A DNA stretch of 8,678 nucleotides from Bryobacterales bacterium (GCA_025456495.1 JALOKO010000126.1:1-8678), one strand, 5' to 3'; positions 1 to 7,011 are shown, counted from the stretch's first letter. A program made the numbers and translations. Notes: generated by a model from the letters alone, not told the origin.

Positions 1-30
1 AACCGGATGCTAACGGAAGCCAGCAACAAA

Positions 31-60
31 ACTATACATACTTACACTATACATGCTTAC
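31..60. repeat. Two-copy 15-base tandem repeat
   Basis: The unit ACTATACATACTTAC at 31-45 is repeated at 46-60 with one mismatch (A to G in the tenth base). The stretch is AT-richer than the rest of the window and lies downstream of the kinase gene. No gene is recognised in 1-209. The sequence gives no functional clue beyond local duplication. Confidence 0.8.
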
Positions 61-141
61 ACCAACGGATGCCGGAGGCAAGAACCAGGATGCAGAAGCA
101 GCACAGGAACAGGAAGGGAGGATGGCGTCCCAACTGGTCAC

Positions 142-209
142 GGAAGGGCACAGCGGGCAAACGGAAGGGCACACCCGGCCAATGGAAGGGCACAGCGGGC
201 AAACGGAAG
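142..209. repeat. 21-base tandem repeat next to the kinase stop codon
   Basis: Three copies of a 21-base unit begin at 142, 163 and 184, and a partial fourth begins at 205. Each starts GGAAGGGCACA and the second copy is the most diverged. On the minus strand the array starts directly after the TAG stop of the kinase gene (210-212). It stays open in the kinase frame until a TGA at 138-140, so readthrough would add a heptad-like LPFARCA repeat. Whether it was ever translated is unknown. It could be an array in the 3' untranslated region. Confidence 0.85.
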
Positions 210-2765
210 CTAAGGAATCTCCGCGTCAGCCACACTCTCGAATCGCTTACGCAGCGCGGCGAACCGGGGGTAAGCGTGGAGCGGGGCAAGGTCCTTGTCG
301 TCCAGGTCCACGCGCAGGCTACTGGGTGGATTGTGGGAAAGCAATTCATCCAGATGCGCGATGGCCCGGGGATAGCGCTTGGCAAGCAGATTGGCGATGA
401 CGAGGTTGCGGTGGGATTCAAGCGTTTCCAGGTGAGACTCGCCCAGTGCCTTGCGGTTAATGGCCAAGGACCGTTCGATCAAAGGCAAGCCATCTTGAAC
501 CTGCCCATTCTCCATAAGGTAAATGCCAATGCTTTCCAGCAGCAGGGCGGTAAGGGGGTGCTCCTTACCAAGGGCGCGCTCGCGAAGGGCAAGTCCGCGC
601 TGGTAGTAGTCAAGGGCTTCCTGTTTACGGCCCATGGAGGCCAGAAGGCGGCCGATGTTGTGCAGGCTGTAGCCGAGGATTTCGTGATCCGGGCCAAGGA
701 TGCGGGTGCGCAAGGCCAGGGCCTGCCGCATGTGGGTGAGGGCTTCCTCGTTGCGTTTGAGGCCTTGAAGAGCAAGGCCGATGCTGTCCTGGGTATCGGC
801 AACACGCATGCTTTCCGCGCCAAGATGGCGCTGGTACCGCGGGAGAGCCTGCTGGTGCAATTCAAGGGCTTGCGCATACTGGTCTTCGCTGGTGGCGACA
901 ATACCCAGCCCACGAAGGCTGGCCGCGACACCAACGTGATCCCGGTCAATGGCGCGATAGATGGCAAGCGCTTCCTGGTGGTGCCGCCGCGCTTCAGGGA
1001 AGCGATCACGCACCCAGTAAATGGCTCCCAGTTCGTTCAGGACTTCGGCAACGGCTTGGTCCTGCGGTCCAAGCTGCTGCCGACGGATGTTGAGCGCGCG
1101 GCGGGCACTGCGCTCAGCATCGTCCAGGCGATTCTGACGAAAGAGAGCCTTCGCCTCCACCAGAGCGGTCTGAGCCAAGTCGAGGCTTTCGGCGTCGTCC
1201 GCTTCCTGATGTTTGCTGGTGGCGGCAGCAGCCAGAGTGGAGGCGCGGGCGTAGCGGCCCAGTGAGTAGTTCACCCGTCCAAGAGTGGAGAAGATACGTG
1301 CTTGGAGAGCGGGCTGTCCGGCGAGGTCTGTCTCCACGCTACGCTCACCACGCTCCAGCACTTCCCGTACGGTCACACTGTTGCCACGGGCTTCAGAAGG
1401 ATCCGCGAGGGTGAACAGATTGACTACGAAATCGGAAATTTGAGTGGCGGTTTGGGCTTCCAGCCGCGCTTGCCTTTCCGCCTCGGCAGCACGCAGATAA
1501 CCAAAGGCGGAGGCTACTGTTCCCGTAACCAGACTAAGCGCGACGGCAGCAATGGCAACTGCCTGGGCACGGTGGCGGCGAAGATAGCGCTGCATGCGGT
1601 AGGCGGTGGTGGCCGGGCGTGCGGTAACGGGTTCGCCCTGCAGGTGGCGGCGTAAATCATCCGCCAGGGCAGCAACCGTGGGATAGCGGTGTTCCCGAAG
1701 AGGTTCCAGCGCGCGCAGGACGATGGCATCCAGGTCGCCGCACAGTGCTCGCTTAAGGGCTTGCACGGATAGGCCACGCCGCGACGCAATGGTTGCGGCG
1801 CCAAAGTGGTCCCCATGGAGGCGCGCGCTGGGCAGTGGCGGCAGAAGTTCGCCGCGAGCCAGGCTGGTAAGATGCGCGGGCATACCGTCCTTGCCAGGAT
1901 CCGTGGGAAGCTCTCCACAGAGCAGTTGATACAGCACCACGCCCAGCGCGTAAACATCGGCGCGAGTGTCCACATCCTGACGTCCCATTGCCGCTTGCTC
2001 CGGCGCCATGTAGGCGGGAGTACCCAGGATTTGCCCGACTTCAGTGAAGTGCGTTTCGTTCTGTTCGCGGTTGGAGGAAATGGCCTTGGCGATGCCAAAA
2101 TCGATCACCTTGGGGATGCCGTCGCCCACTTCCCCGTCGGCGTGGGTCACCAGGATATTGGAGGGCTTCAGATCGCGGTGGATGATGCCCTTCTGATGGG
2201 CGTGCTGCACCGCTTCGCAAACACGGATGAAGAGAAAGATGCGTTGTGGCAGGGAAAGCTGGTGTGCGTCCGCATAGCTATCCAGCGGGGTGCCAGTAAC
2301 GCGCTCCATGACGAAGAACGGACGACCGCGTTCCGTGTGTCCGGCATCGAAAACCTTGGCGATATAAGGATGATCAAGCGCGGCCAGCGACTGCTGCTCA
2401 TGCCGAAAGCGCTGCAGGATGCGCTTCGTATCCAGGCCCGGCTTGAGGATCTTCAGAGCGACACGACGCTGCAAGGGCTGCTCTTGTTCGGCCTCATACA
2501 CCACCCCCATACCGCCCTCGCCCAGTACAGCCAGAATTCGATAAGGCCCCACCCGATCCGGGGTTTCCGTCTCACCCAGACCGGAAAGTGGATTCAGCGT
2601 GGCGTCTTCCGCGCTGGCGTATGCAGCCAACAGGCGCTGCATGCGCGCGTGCAGGTCCGGGTCATCCTTGCATTCCGCATCCAGCAAGGCCACTCGGGCG
2701 CCTTCAGGGAGTTCCAGGCACAACAGAAACAGGCTCTGTTCCCGGTCTTCGGTGAAGTGCGTCAT
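210..2765 (-). CDS. Membrane-anchored Ser/Thr protein kinase with C-terminal TPR repeats
   Basis: This 851-residue protein is a Hanks-type (PknB-like) kinase that should phosphorylate Ser/Thr on partner proteins. The kinase domain spans about residues 75-375. It shows the glycine loop LGEGGMGVVY (81-90), the ATP lysine in VALK (K105), helix C glutamate E123, catalytic HRDLKPSN (196-203, D198), DFG (222-224) and APE (254-256), so it looks active. One hydrophobic segment (about 401-423) should cross the inner membrane, placing the kinase in the cytoplasm. The far side, about 480-810, carries roughly seven tetratricopeptide repeats of the 42-residue kind, a probable protein-binding or sensing half. 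The ATG at 2763-2765 lies 54 bases after the sigma factor gene, which suggests one operon, but its ribosome site is weak (GCGAGAG). ECF sigma factors beside kinase-TPR genes are a known arrangement in Acidobacteria and Planctomycetes, where the kinase may control the sigma factor. The substrate is not visible. Confidence 0.95.
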   Translation of the reverse strand: MTHFTEDREQSLFLLCLELPEGARVALLDAECKDDPDLHARMQRLLAAYASAEDATLNPLSGLGETETPDRVGPYRILAVLGEGGMGVVYEAEQEQPLQRRVALKILKPGLDTKRILQRFRHEQQSLAALDHPYIAKVFDAGHTERGRPFFVMERVTGTPLDSYADAHQLSLPQRIFLFIRVCEAVQHAHQKGIIHRDLKPSNILVTHADGEVGDGIPKVIDFGIAKAISSNREQNETHFTEVGQILGTPAYMAPEQAAMGRQDVDTRADVYALGVVLYQLLCGELPTDPGKDGMPAHLTSLARGELLPPLPSARLHGDHFGAATIASRRGLSVQALKRALCGDLDAIVLRALEPLREHRYPTVAALADDLRRHLQGEPVTARPATTAYRMQRYLRRHRAQAVAIAAVALSLVTGTVASAFGYLRAAEAERQARLEAQTATQISDFVVNLFTLADPSEARGNSVTVREVLERGERSVETDLAGQPALQARIFSTLGRVNYSLGRYARASTLAAAATSKHQEADDAESLDLAQTALVEAKALFRQNRLDDAERSARRALNIRRQQLGPQDQAVAEVLNELGAIYWVRDRFPEARRHHQEALAIYRAIDRDHVGVAASLRGLGIVATSEDQYAQALELHQQALPRYQRHLGAESMRVADTQDSIGLALQGLKRNEEALTHMRQALALRTRILGPDHEILGYSLHNIGRLLASMGRKQEALDYYQRGLALRERALGKEHPLTALLLESIGIYLMENGQVQDGLPLIERSLAINRKALGESHLETLESHRNLVIANLLAKRYPRAIAHLDELLSHNPPSSLRVDLDDKDLAPLHAYPRFAALRKRFESVADAEIP

Positions 2766-2819
2766 CGTGTCTCTCGCCGTCGCCGATGGGTTAAGTGAAA
2801 GGGAGCCCAGCTTCGCTGC

Positions 2820-3431
2820 TCACAAAGCCGCGCTGCTCATGTGCTCGCGTAGCCAGGCCTTTGCATAGGAAACATCCCGCTTGACGGCGCGGGGACTGGC
2901 GCCAGTGATCTGCGCGATTTCTTCAATCGTGCAACCGGCGAAGTAGCGCAGCTCCATCACGCGGGTGAAGCGCGCGCCCACACTCTTCAGGGCGTTCAGC
3001 GCCAGGTCAAGCGCCAGCACATCCACGTGGGGATCTGGCGCCTGCACCGCAAGATCATGGAAGGTCACACGCACGGCGCCGCCACCGCGCTTTCCGGCCG
3101 AACGGCGACGCGCATACTCCACCATCACCTGGCGCATGGCGCTCGCTGCCGCCCCGAAAAAGTGCGCTCGATTTTGCCATGCCTTGCCTCCCTGACACAA
3201 GGGGTCTCCCTGACACAAGCGGTCTCCCTGACACAAGCGAAGGTAGGCCTCATGGACAAGCACAGTCGGTTGCAACGTCCGCCCGTCCTGACGTCCTTGC
3301 AGAAGGCCCGCGGCCATGTGTCGCAGTTCCGCGTAGGCTGCGGCGAAACCTTCAACATTGCGTTCGGGAAGCAGGCTCAACGGTACAGCCCCGGCTGGCT
3401 GAGAGTTGGAACGACTCGTACGATTCTCCAC
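2820..3431 (-). CDS. ECF-family RNA polymerase sigma factor (TIGR02999-like)
   Basis: This protein of about 203 residues matches the ECF sigma subfamily often found with Ser/Thr kinases. Region 2 is marked by TLQPTVLVHEAYLRL (52-66) and RAHFFGAAASAMR (88-100), which bind core polymerase and the -10 element. Region 4 (about 145-194) ends in a helix-turn-helix, GCTIEEIAQITGASPRAVKRD-like (166-186), for -35 recognition. I chose the GTG at 3429-3431 because GGAGGTG sits five bases upstream. A TTG at 3465-3467 would add 12 residues but has no such site. Between the two region 2 motifs is an insertion of three hexapeptides (LCQGDR, LCQGDP, LCQGGK; 66-83) made by an 18-base tandem repeat, in a loop that is normally short. 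No anti-sigma factor gene is adjacent. The downstream kinase is the likely control partner, as in related systems. The target promoters are unknown, and the divergent PEP-CTERM gene is a candidate. Confidence 0.92.
   Translation of the reverse strand: MENRTSRSNSQPAGAVPLSLLPERNVEGFAAAYAELRHMAAGLLQGRQDGRTLQPTVLVHEAYLRLCQGDRLCQGDPLCQGGKAWQNRAHFFGAAASAMRQVMVEYARRRSAGKRGGGAVRVTFHDLAVQAPDPHVDVLALDLALNALKSVGARFTRVMELRYFAGCTIEEIAQITGASPRAVKRDVSYAKAWLREHMSSAAL
3188..3241. repeat. 18-base tandem repeat inside the sigma factor gene
   Basis: Three copies of an 18-base unit start at 3188, 3206 and 3224, each beginning CTCCCTGACACAAG on the plus strand. Because the unit is a multiple of three, the sigma factor frame is preserved and gains a repeated LCQG(D/G)x hexapeptide. 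Each unit brings one cysteine. This looks like recent slippage or duplication and would be prone to copy-number change. Confidence 0.9.
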
Positions 3432-3624
3432 GCGCCACCTCCGGCAAAGGACGCTCCTATTCAGCAATAGCGCAGGGCGGACAGGAATCGTATCGACACA
3501 AATGTAAACTTCGCAGCGATGTCCAGGCCCCTTTTCGGCCGCTTTTGCCTATGTCTATGCAGAGGACGCCGCGCGACAAGCACTGCCAACTCTGAAATGA
3601 CAGCAATTGGAGGAGTACCTGAAG
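3432..3624. promoter_or_regulatory. Divergent intergenic region between sigma factor and PEP-CTERM genes
   Basis: These 193 bases separate two divergent starts, so promoters for both genes are expected here. I could not identify a convincing -35/-10 pair on either strand. A short inverted repeat GGCC-cccttttc-GGCC-like element lies around 3523-3540. The strong ribosome site GGAGGAG (3609-3615) sits nine bases before the ATG at 3625 and decides that start over the TTG at 3607, which would lie at the site itself. Assigning a regulatory role to this region is inferred from gene orientation only. Confidence 0.5.
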
Positions 3625-4551
3625 ATGCGCGCCATACAAAGGCCCTGCCTGTTCTGGCCCTGCCTGCTGTTGACGGCGATGGGCACGATGTCGGCGATTG
3701 CCGCCACCATCGGCAATGCAACCGTGATCAACGATAGCAGTCCCAACGATTCCATCCTTGCGCCCGGACTGCGTTACCGCGAGTTCGCAACGCTTTCGGA
3801 ACTGCATCCAGTGGAGGAGTCTGGCTTGCTGGCTACGTTCGGGCATCGCATGGCTTGGTTCCACGGACATCGCGTGGAAGAGGCTGGGGCGAGTTTCCCG
3901 CAACTGTATGCGCGCAGCGTATCGTACGCCGTGGAATTCCTGGTAGAAGATCCGGATTCCTACGGCTATTCCCTGGCCTTCGACACCTCCATCCAAGGAC
4001 GGATCGTAGCAGCGCACGAAGGCAACAACAGCCTCTTCGATCCCTTTGTGTTCGCGGCAGGGACACTCATGGCCTCCGAGTTGATTGTGGACGGAGGCGC
4101 GCCCGTCGTGCTTTCCACACTTGCCACTCCCATTCAAGTAGTCACCGCCAACGACGCTACACCGTTTGCGGAAGCGGCCATCAACCAGACGCGGACCTAC
4201 GCAGCAGGAGACTTCTTTGGAACCCACCTGTTCCGTCTGGTCTTCCGCACCAATTTCGGCAACAACCAGGTCGGCCTTGCCAACTTCAACTGGGGCGAGG
4301 GGACACTTCGCTTTGGACTGACGTCGCAGGATGCCGCGTTCCAGCACGGAGGCGCCACCACGGTGGGCGGCAGCGCAGACCCGCTGGGGCACTCGCTGAA
4401 AGTCCGGATGGTCTCCTTGGCGCAGGAAGATCCCGGCCCGCTCGCCGTGCCAGAACCAGAGACGATGGCAAGCGCCCTGCTGGGTCTGTTGCTGTGCGCC
4501 CGCGGCTGGTGGCCTAGACGGATTCTCGCGGTTGGACGACACAGACCCTGA
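3625..4551 (+). CDS. PEP-CTERM sorting-domain exported protein
   Basis: This 308-residue protein has an N-terminal signal peptide: basic start MRAIQR, hydrophobic core to about residue 24, likely cleavage after AIAA near 27. At the C-terminus it has a tripartite sorting tail: VPEP at 275-278, a hydrophobic run ASALLGLLL and an arginine-containing end. Proteins of this kind are exported through Sec and processed by an exosortase (EpsH/XrtA type), usually ending at the surface or in the extracellular matrix. The exosortase is not in the window. The central part (about 30-270) has alternating hydrophobic and polar stretches that suggest a beta-rich domain, but I do not recognise a family. The tail after the arginines (ILAVGRHRP) is longer than in many members. 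It is divergent from the sigma factor operon. The ATG was preferred because GGAGGAG precedes it by nine bases. Confidence 0.8.
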   Translation: MRAIQRPCLFWPCLLLTAMGTMSAIAATIGNATVINDSSPNDSILAPGLRYREFATLSELHPVEESGLLATFGHRMAWFHGHRVEEAGASFPQLYARSVSYAVEFLVEDPDSYGYSLAFDTSIQGRIVAAHEGNNSLFDPFVFAAGTLMASELIVDGGAPVVLSTLATPIQVVTANDATPFAEAAINQTRTYAAGDFFGTHLFRLVFRTNFGNNQVGLANFNWGEGTLRFGLTSQDAAFQHGGATTVGGSADPLGHSLKVRMVSLAQEDPGPLAVPEPETMASALLGLLLCARGWWPRRILAVGRHRP

Positions 4552-4652
4552 GCGGCGTTCTGTCCAGCCAGTTCCCGCGAAGCGCCAGCCGTGTTGACGA
4601 AGCACCCGCCCGCCTTCGCGAAACCGCATCAGCAACCAATGAGGAGAAACCA

Positions 4653-5066
4653 ATGGGAGATCAAGTAAGAGTATCGCTGCACAACATCCAGGTCATTGAA
4701 GGCCAGGGTGTGGGCGAAGGCGATTTCGAGATGCGCATCCAGGTGCAGGAGGGCAACAACTCCATCGTCTGGCCGTCAGCGAACGGCTATACGAAGGTGG
4801 ACAACAACGGCGTGGCCCACACCATCAACCGGCTGGTAGGAACCTACACGGTTTCCAACGGATCGCTCACCAAGCGCTTCGAGTTCGATGGTACCGAAGT
4901 GGATGGTGGCACCTTGGGGAAGGATGATCAGGGCCAGGGAAGCATCACCTTTACCCTGACGCCAAACATGGCGCCAGAGGTGAAGTACGTGACGATGAGC
5001 CTGAAGCGGCCAAGGATGAAGACGAATGGCAAGGTAAAGGTGGGCCTTCTGGCCGAAGGCATCTAA
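4653..5066 (+). CDS. Small beta-rich hypothetical protein
   Basis: I do not recognise a named family for this 137-residue protein. The start is secure: GAGGAG (4641-4646) lies six bases before the ATG. There is no signal peptide, membrane segment or cysteine, so it should be soluble and cytoplasmic unless exported by a non-Sec route. The sequence alternates strand-like segments with acidic and glycine turns, for example GEGDFEMRIQV (21-31), RFEFDGTEVDGG, GKDDQGQGSITFTLTPNM and LKRPRMKTNGKVKV near the end. This is consistent with a beta-sandwich, perhaps C2-like. It lies 101 bases downstream of the PEP-CTERM gene in the same direction and has its own strong ribosome site. A shared transcript is possible, since no clear terminator separates them (only a 7-base inverted repeat CGCGAAG at 4576-4582 and CTTCGCG at 4614-4620). 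Confidence 0.8.
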   Translation: MGDQVRVSLHNIQVIEGQGVGEGDFEMRIQVQEGNNSIVWPSANGYTKVDNNGVAHTINRLVGTYTVSNGSLTKRFEFDGTEVDGGTLGKDDQGQGSITFTLTPNMAPEVKYVTMSLKRPRMKTNGKVKVGLLAEGI

Positions 5067-5094
5067 CGGCGCACACCTCGCTCTGAATCCAGAC

Positions 5095-5140
5095 AGCGGA
5101 GTCGTTTGCCAGCCCGGCAAGCCTCTCCGCTGCTAGCAGC
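5095..5140 (+). terminator. Compound hairpin and 12-base palindrome after the 137-residue gene
   Basis: AGCGGAG (5095-5101) pairs with CTCCGCT (5125-5131). Inside it TTGCC (5106-5110) pairs with GGCAA (5116-5120) around the loop AGCCC. The two stems are separated by a small internal loop (TCGT/GCCT). The perfect palindrome GCTGCTAGCAGC follows at 5129-5140 and overlaps the outer stem, so the two could form alternative structures. It begins 28 bases after the stop codon at 5066, a position typical of a terminator, but there is no T-run. It could instead be an operator for the downstream AraC-type gene. Confidence 0.45.
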
Positions 5141-5245
5141 CTCCATCTTCAGGAACGGTCGCACGAAATGCAGTCCATCGGGAGTTGAGTTGCCCTTACC
5201 CTGCTCCGAAACCGAAGGGAAGCGGTAGAGTGGACTTGAGCGGCC

Positions 5246-6091
5246 GTGACCTACATTGAGCATGCACCCAAGGCGCCATTGAGCGCGTTCATCCAACGCA
5301 TGTGGTACTGCAGCGGGCAGCAGCCCGCACACCGCGTGGAGCGCGTCATGCCCTCGGGAGCGCCCGCGCTGGTCATTGCGCTCGAGCGGGATTGGCTCAC
5401 CGCCCTCAAGGGACCCCGGCTGGATGTCGCTGAGCGCGGCGCTGCATCCCTGCTGGTGGCCCCACGGATGGCCTTCGAAGTGGTCGCCACTGCGGACTTC
5501 GCCGGCCTGGCGGGCGTACAGTTCCAGCCATGGGGCCTCCGCGCCTTCTTCCCGGGCACCGCGGAGATTGCCCGCTGTGGCCATGCAGACCTGGAGGCGC
5601 TATGGGGCGCTGACGCACGCCGATTGCGTGAGCGCTTGCGGAATCTCCCTTCGGCAAATGAGGTTTTCGCCGAAATGGAGCGGGCATTCCTGAGGCGACT
5701 ACAACCCTTTCCACAAGCCCGCCCCATGGCAGCGGCTGTACACAGCTTACAGGCAGACCGCAGTCCGCATGCCGTCTGGCGCGCGTCCTCTTTGGCCGAA
5801 TGCACCCAGCGCCACTTGCACCGGCTGTTCCTTTCCCATCTGGGCCTGTCCCCCAAGCAATACCATCGCGTGCGCCGCTTCCGGCATGCCCTGGATGTAG
5901 CCTCGCAGCGCACTGAGATAGACTGGGCTGACCTTGCGCTGAGTTGCGGTTATTCAGACCAGAGCCACTTCGTCCGGGAATTCCGGGTCTTTTCCGGCAT
6001 CAACCCCTCTGCGTACTTTACACGGCGCGGCGCATGGACTGGACACCTTCCGCTGGATCCGGCCCGCATCGAATCGCCGTGCGAAGAATAG
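5246..6091 (+). CDS. AraC-family transcriptional regulator with DUF6597-like N-terminal domain
   Basis: This 281-residue protein should be a DNA-binding regulator. Residues about 5-110 fit the DUF6597-like sensor domain that often precedes AraC helix-turn-helix domains: a Trp-Tyr start (FIQRMWY, 15-21), MPSGAPALVI (35-44), and GVQFQPWGLRAFF (90-102). The C-terminal part, about 170-262, holds the two AraC helix-turn-helix units. The second is clear in WADLALSCGYSDQSHFVREF (227-246) followed by GINPSAY (251-257). The first unit (about 178-215) has an unusual SSLAECTQRHLHRLF stretch but keeps the GLSPKQYHRVRRF signature. The GTG at 5246 is the only early start that keeps the whole N-terminal domain. 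Its ribosome site is poor, so low translation is likely. A VOC-family gene follows 248 bases later in the same direction, a pairing often seen for AraC regulators. The ligand is unknown. Confidence 0.9.
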   Translation: MTYIEHAPKAPLSAFIQRMWYCSGQQPAHRVERVMPSGAPALVIALERDWLTALKGPRLDVAERGAASLLVAPRMAFEVVATADFAGLAGVQFQPWGLRAFFPGTAEIARCGHADLEALWGADARRLRERLRNLPSANEVFAEMERAFLRRLQPFPQARPMAAAVHSLQADRSPHAVWRASSLAECTQRHLHRLFLSHLGLSPKQYHRVRRFRHALDVASQRTEIDWADLALSCGYSDQSHFVREFRVFSGINPSAYFTRRGAWTGHLPLDPARIESPCEE

Positions 6092-6339
6092 CCCCCGCAA
6101 CCCCCTCCCGGAAGAGCCCACCCCAACAGCGCCGATGTCCGATTCGTTCAAGACCAGTGACGCTGCAATTGCCACAATGGAAGCCGATGCAGCGCAACCG
6201 GCAACGCATGAAGCGGTGAAGCGCACGTCCCCGGAAACGCGACGGCATCAGGCAGGGTTGCCTGTTTCGTCGTGTGACGATGGATGGTCCAGCAAGAAGC
6301 AGAGCGCCGGAAGAGAGTGGGAAGAAACGAGGAGACACG
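6092..6339 (+). other. Intergenic region between AraC and VOC genes, with a small hairpin
   Basis: No gene is supported in these 248 bases. The plus-strand frame from 6135 runs on into the VOC gene out of frame and has no ribosome site. A perfect 6-base hairpin, CAGGCA (6249-6254) with TGCCTG (6259-6264) and a GGGT loop, is followed by TTTCG. This could be a weak terminator for the AraC gene. Otherwise I see nothing here except the VOC ribosome site at the right end. Confidence 0.4.
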
Positions 6340-6738
6340 ATGCCAATTCCAGAAGGATTTCACACCATTACCCCGTATCTGGTGGTGGAGGATGCACACC
6401 AGGCCATTGCGCTATGGCAAGCCGCGTTTGGGGCACAGCCGGGACATCTGGACGAGGCGCCAGACGGGCGCATCCGGCACGCGCAAATCCAGATCGGAAA
6501 CTCTCATCTGATGATCACCGGCGGCAGCGGCGGCTTCTCATTCATGCCGCCCATTCAGCATTTCGGAGGCACCCCAGTCCACCTGTTTCTTTACGTAGAG
6601 GACGCGGATGCCGTGTTCGCGCAAGCGCGGGCAGCGGGCATGGAGGAGCTGATGCCGATGGCGGATCAATCCTACGGTCGCAGCGGAGGGCTTCGCGACC
6701 GCTTCGGCTTCATCTGGTGGATCACAACCGCGCCATAA
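6340..6738 (+). CDS. VOC (glyoxalase/bleomycin-resistance, PhnB-like) family protein
   Basis: This 132-residue protein fits one VOC superfamily subunit of two beta-alpha-beta-beta-beta modules. Members are metal-dependent or ligand-binding proteins acting on small molecules, and the substrate cannot be told. Matches to the PhnB-like pattern are TPYLVVEDAHQAIALWQAAFGA (11-32), DGRIRHAQIQIGNSHLMI (42-59, H47 a likely metal ligand), GGTPVHLFLYVEDADAVF (77-93) and DRFGFIWW (120-127). In typical members the last motif reads DPFGHxW, so the usual histidine is phenylalanine here, and the preceding YGDRSG-type motif is YGRSGG. Metal binding may be altered. The ATG at 6340 is preceded by GAGGAG (6329-6334) at five bases. 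A longer frame from 6274 would add 22 residues not typical of the family. It is probably linked functionally to the AraC gene upstream. Confidence 0.88.
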   Translation: MPIPEGFHTITPYLVVEDAHQAIALWQAAFGAQPGHLDEAPDGRIRHAQIQIGNSHLMITGGSGGFSFMPPIQHFGGTPVHLFLYVEDADAVFAQARAAGMEELMPMADQSYGRSGGLRDRFGFIWWITTAP

Positions 6739-6892
6739 TCCCGCCGACGCCGCAAGCGTACCAGAGCCCAAAACGGTCCTCCGGCGCGATTGTTTCCTGC
6801 GCGTCAATACCACCTGGCACATATCCGGCTTGCCTACCTGCGGCACTCGCCCCGCAGAGAATGAAGGCTCTGGCTGCCGTCGCTTCCCTCAT
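6722..6892 (-). other. Unrecognised short reading frame (56 codons), possible gene remnant
   Basis: A frame runs from ATG at 6890-6892 to TGA at 6722-6724. It includes residues such as AGYVPGGIDAQETIAPEDRF and ends GLWYACGVGGIMARL. The composition is protein-like but I know no family for it. The ATG overlaps the stop of the frame before it (ATGA arrangement) and lacks a ribosome site. The last 17 bases overlap the 3' end of the VOC gene on the other strand. It may be the C-terminal piece of a decayed gene or chance. It covers most of the space 6739-7107, where I see nothing else beyond the frame listed next. Confidence 0.2.
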
Positions 6893-7011
6893 CCGAGCAG
6901 GAGCGTGGCATCCTCATCGGTGCCGGACTGGTGGGTAATGGAAAGGTTGGCCTTACGCGACCACGGGTTTTCGTCGTAGCTTATCTTGTCGCGATCGATT
7001 AGGCCCGGCAA
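6889..7011 (-). other. Unrecognised 40-codon reading frame downstream of the second immunity gene
   Basis: From a possible TTG at 7009-7011 this frame encodes DRDKISYDENPWSRKANLSI, then THQSGTDEDATLLLG, and stops with TGA at 6889-6891. Third-codon positions are strongly G/C and the residue mix is that of a folded protein, unlike the other frames here. A TAA lies seven codons upstream of that TTG and there is no ribosome site, so this is more likely a fragment than an intact gene. I cannot name the family. Confidence 0.25.

Noticed and set aside
69..1265. Long plus-strand open frame of 398 codons opposite the kinase gene
   Set aside because: It is antisense to the TPR half of a clearly recognised kinase. 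It shows no domain of its own and arises from high-GC codon structure.
1806..2798. Plus-strand open frame of 330 codons opposite the kinase domain
   Set aside because: It mirrors the catalytic domain, whose motifs (HRDLKPSN, DFG, APE) are on the minus strand.
3188..3241. CRISPR-like short repeat array
   Set aside because: The units are contiguous 18-base tandem copies with no spacers and lie inside a coding frame.
3457..4653. Minus-strand open frame of 398 codons across the PEP-CTERM gene
   Set aside because: The plus-strand frame has a ribosome site, signal peptide and PEP-CTERM tail. The antisense frame would also cover the sigma promoter region and has no recognisable motif.
5251..5913. 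Minus-strand frame of 220 codons opposite the AraC-type gene
   Set aside because: It is antisense to a protein with clear AraC helix-turn-helix motifs and is rich in Arg/Ser/Ala, as shadows are in GC-rich DNA.
6135..6938. Plus-strand frame of 267 codons starting MSDSFKTSD
   Set aside because: It crosses the VOC gene in another frame, has no ribosome site, and its second half is low-quality arginine/proline-rich sequence.
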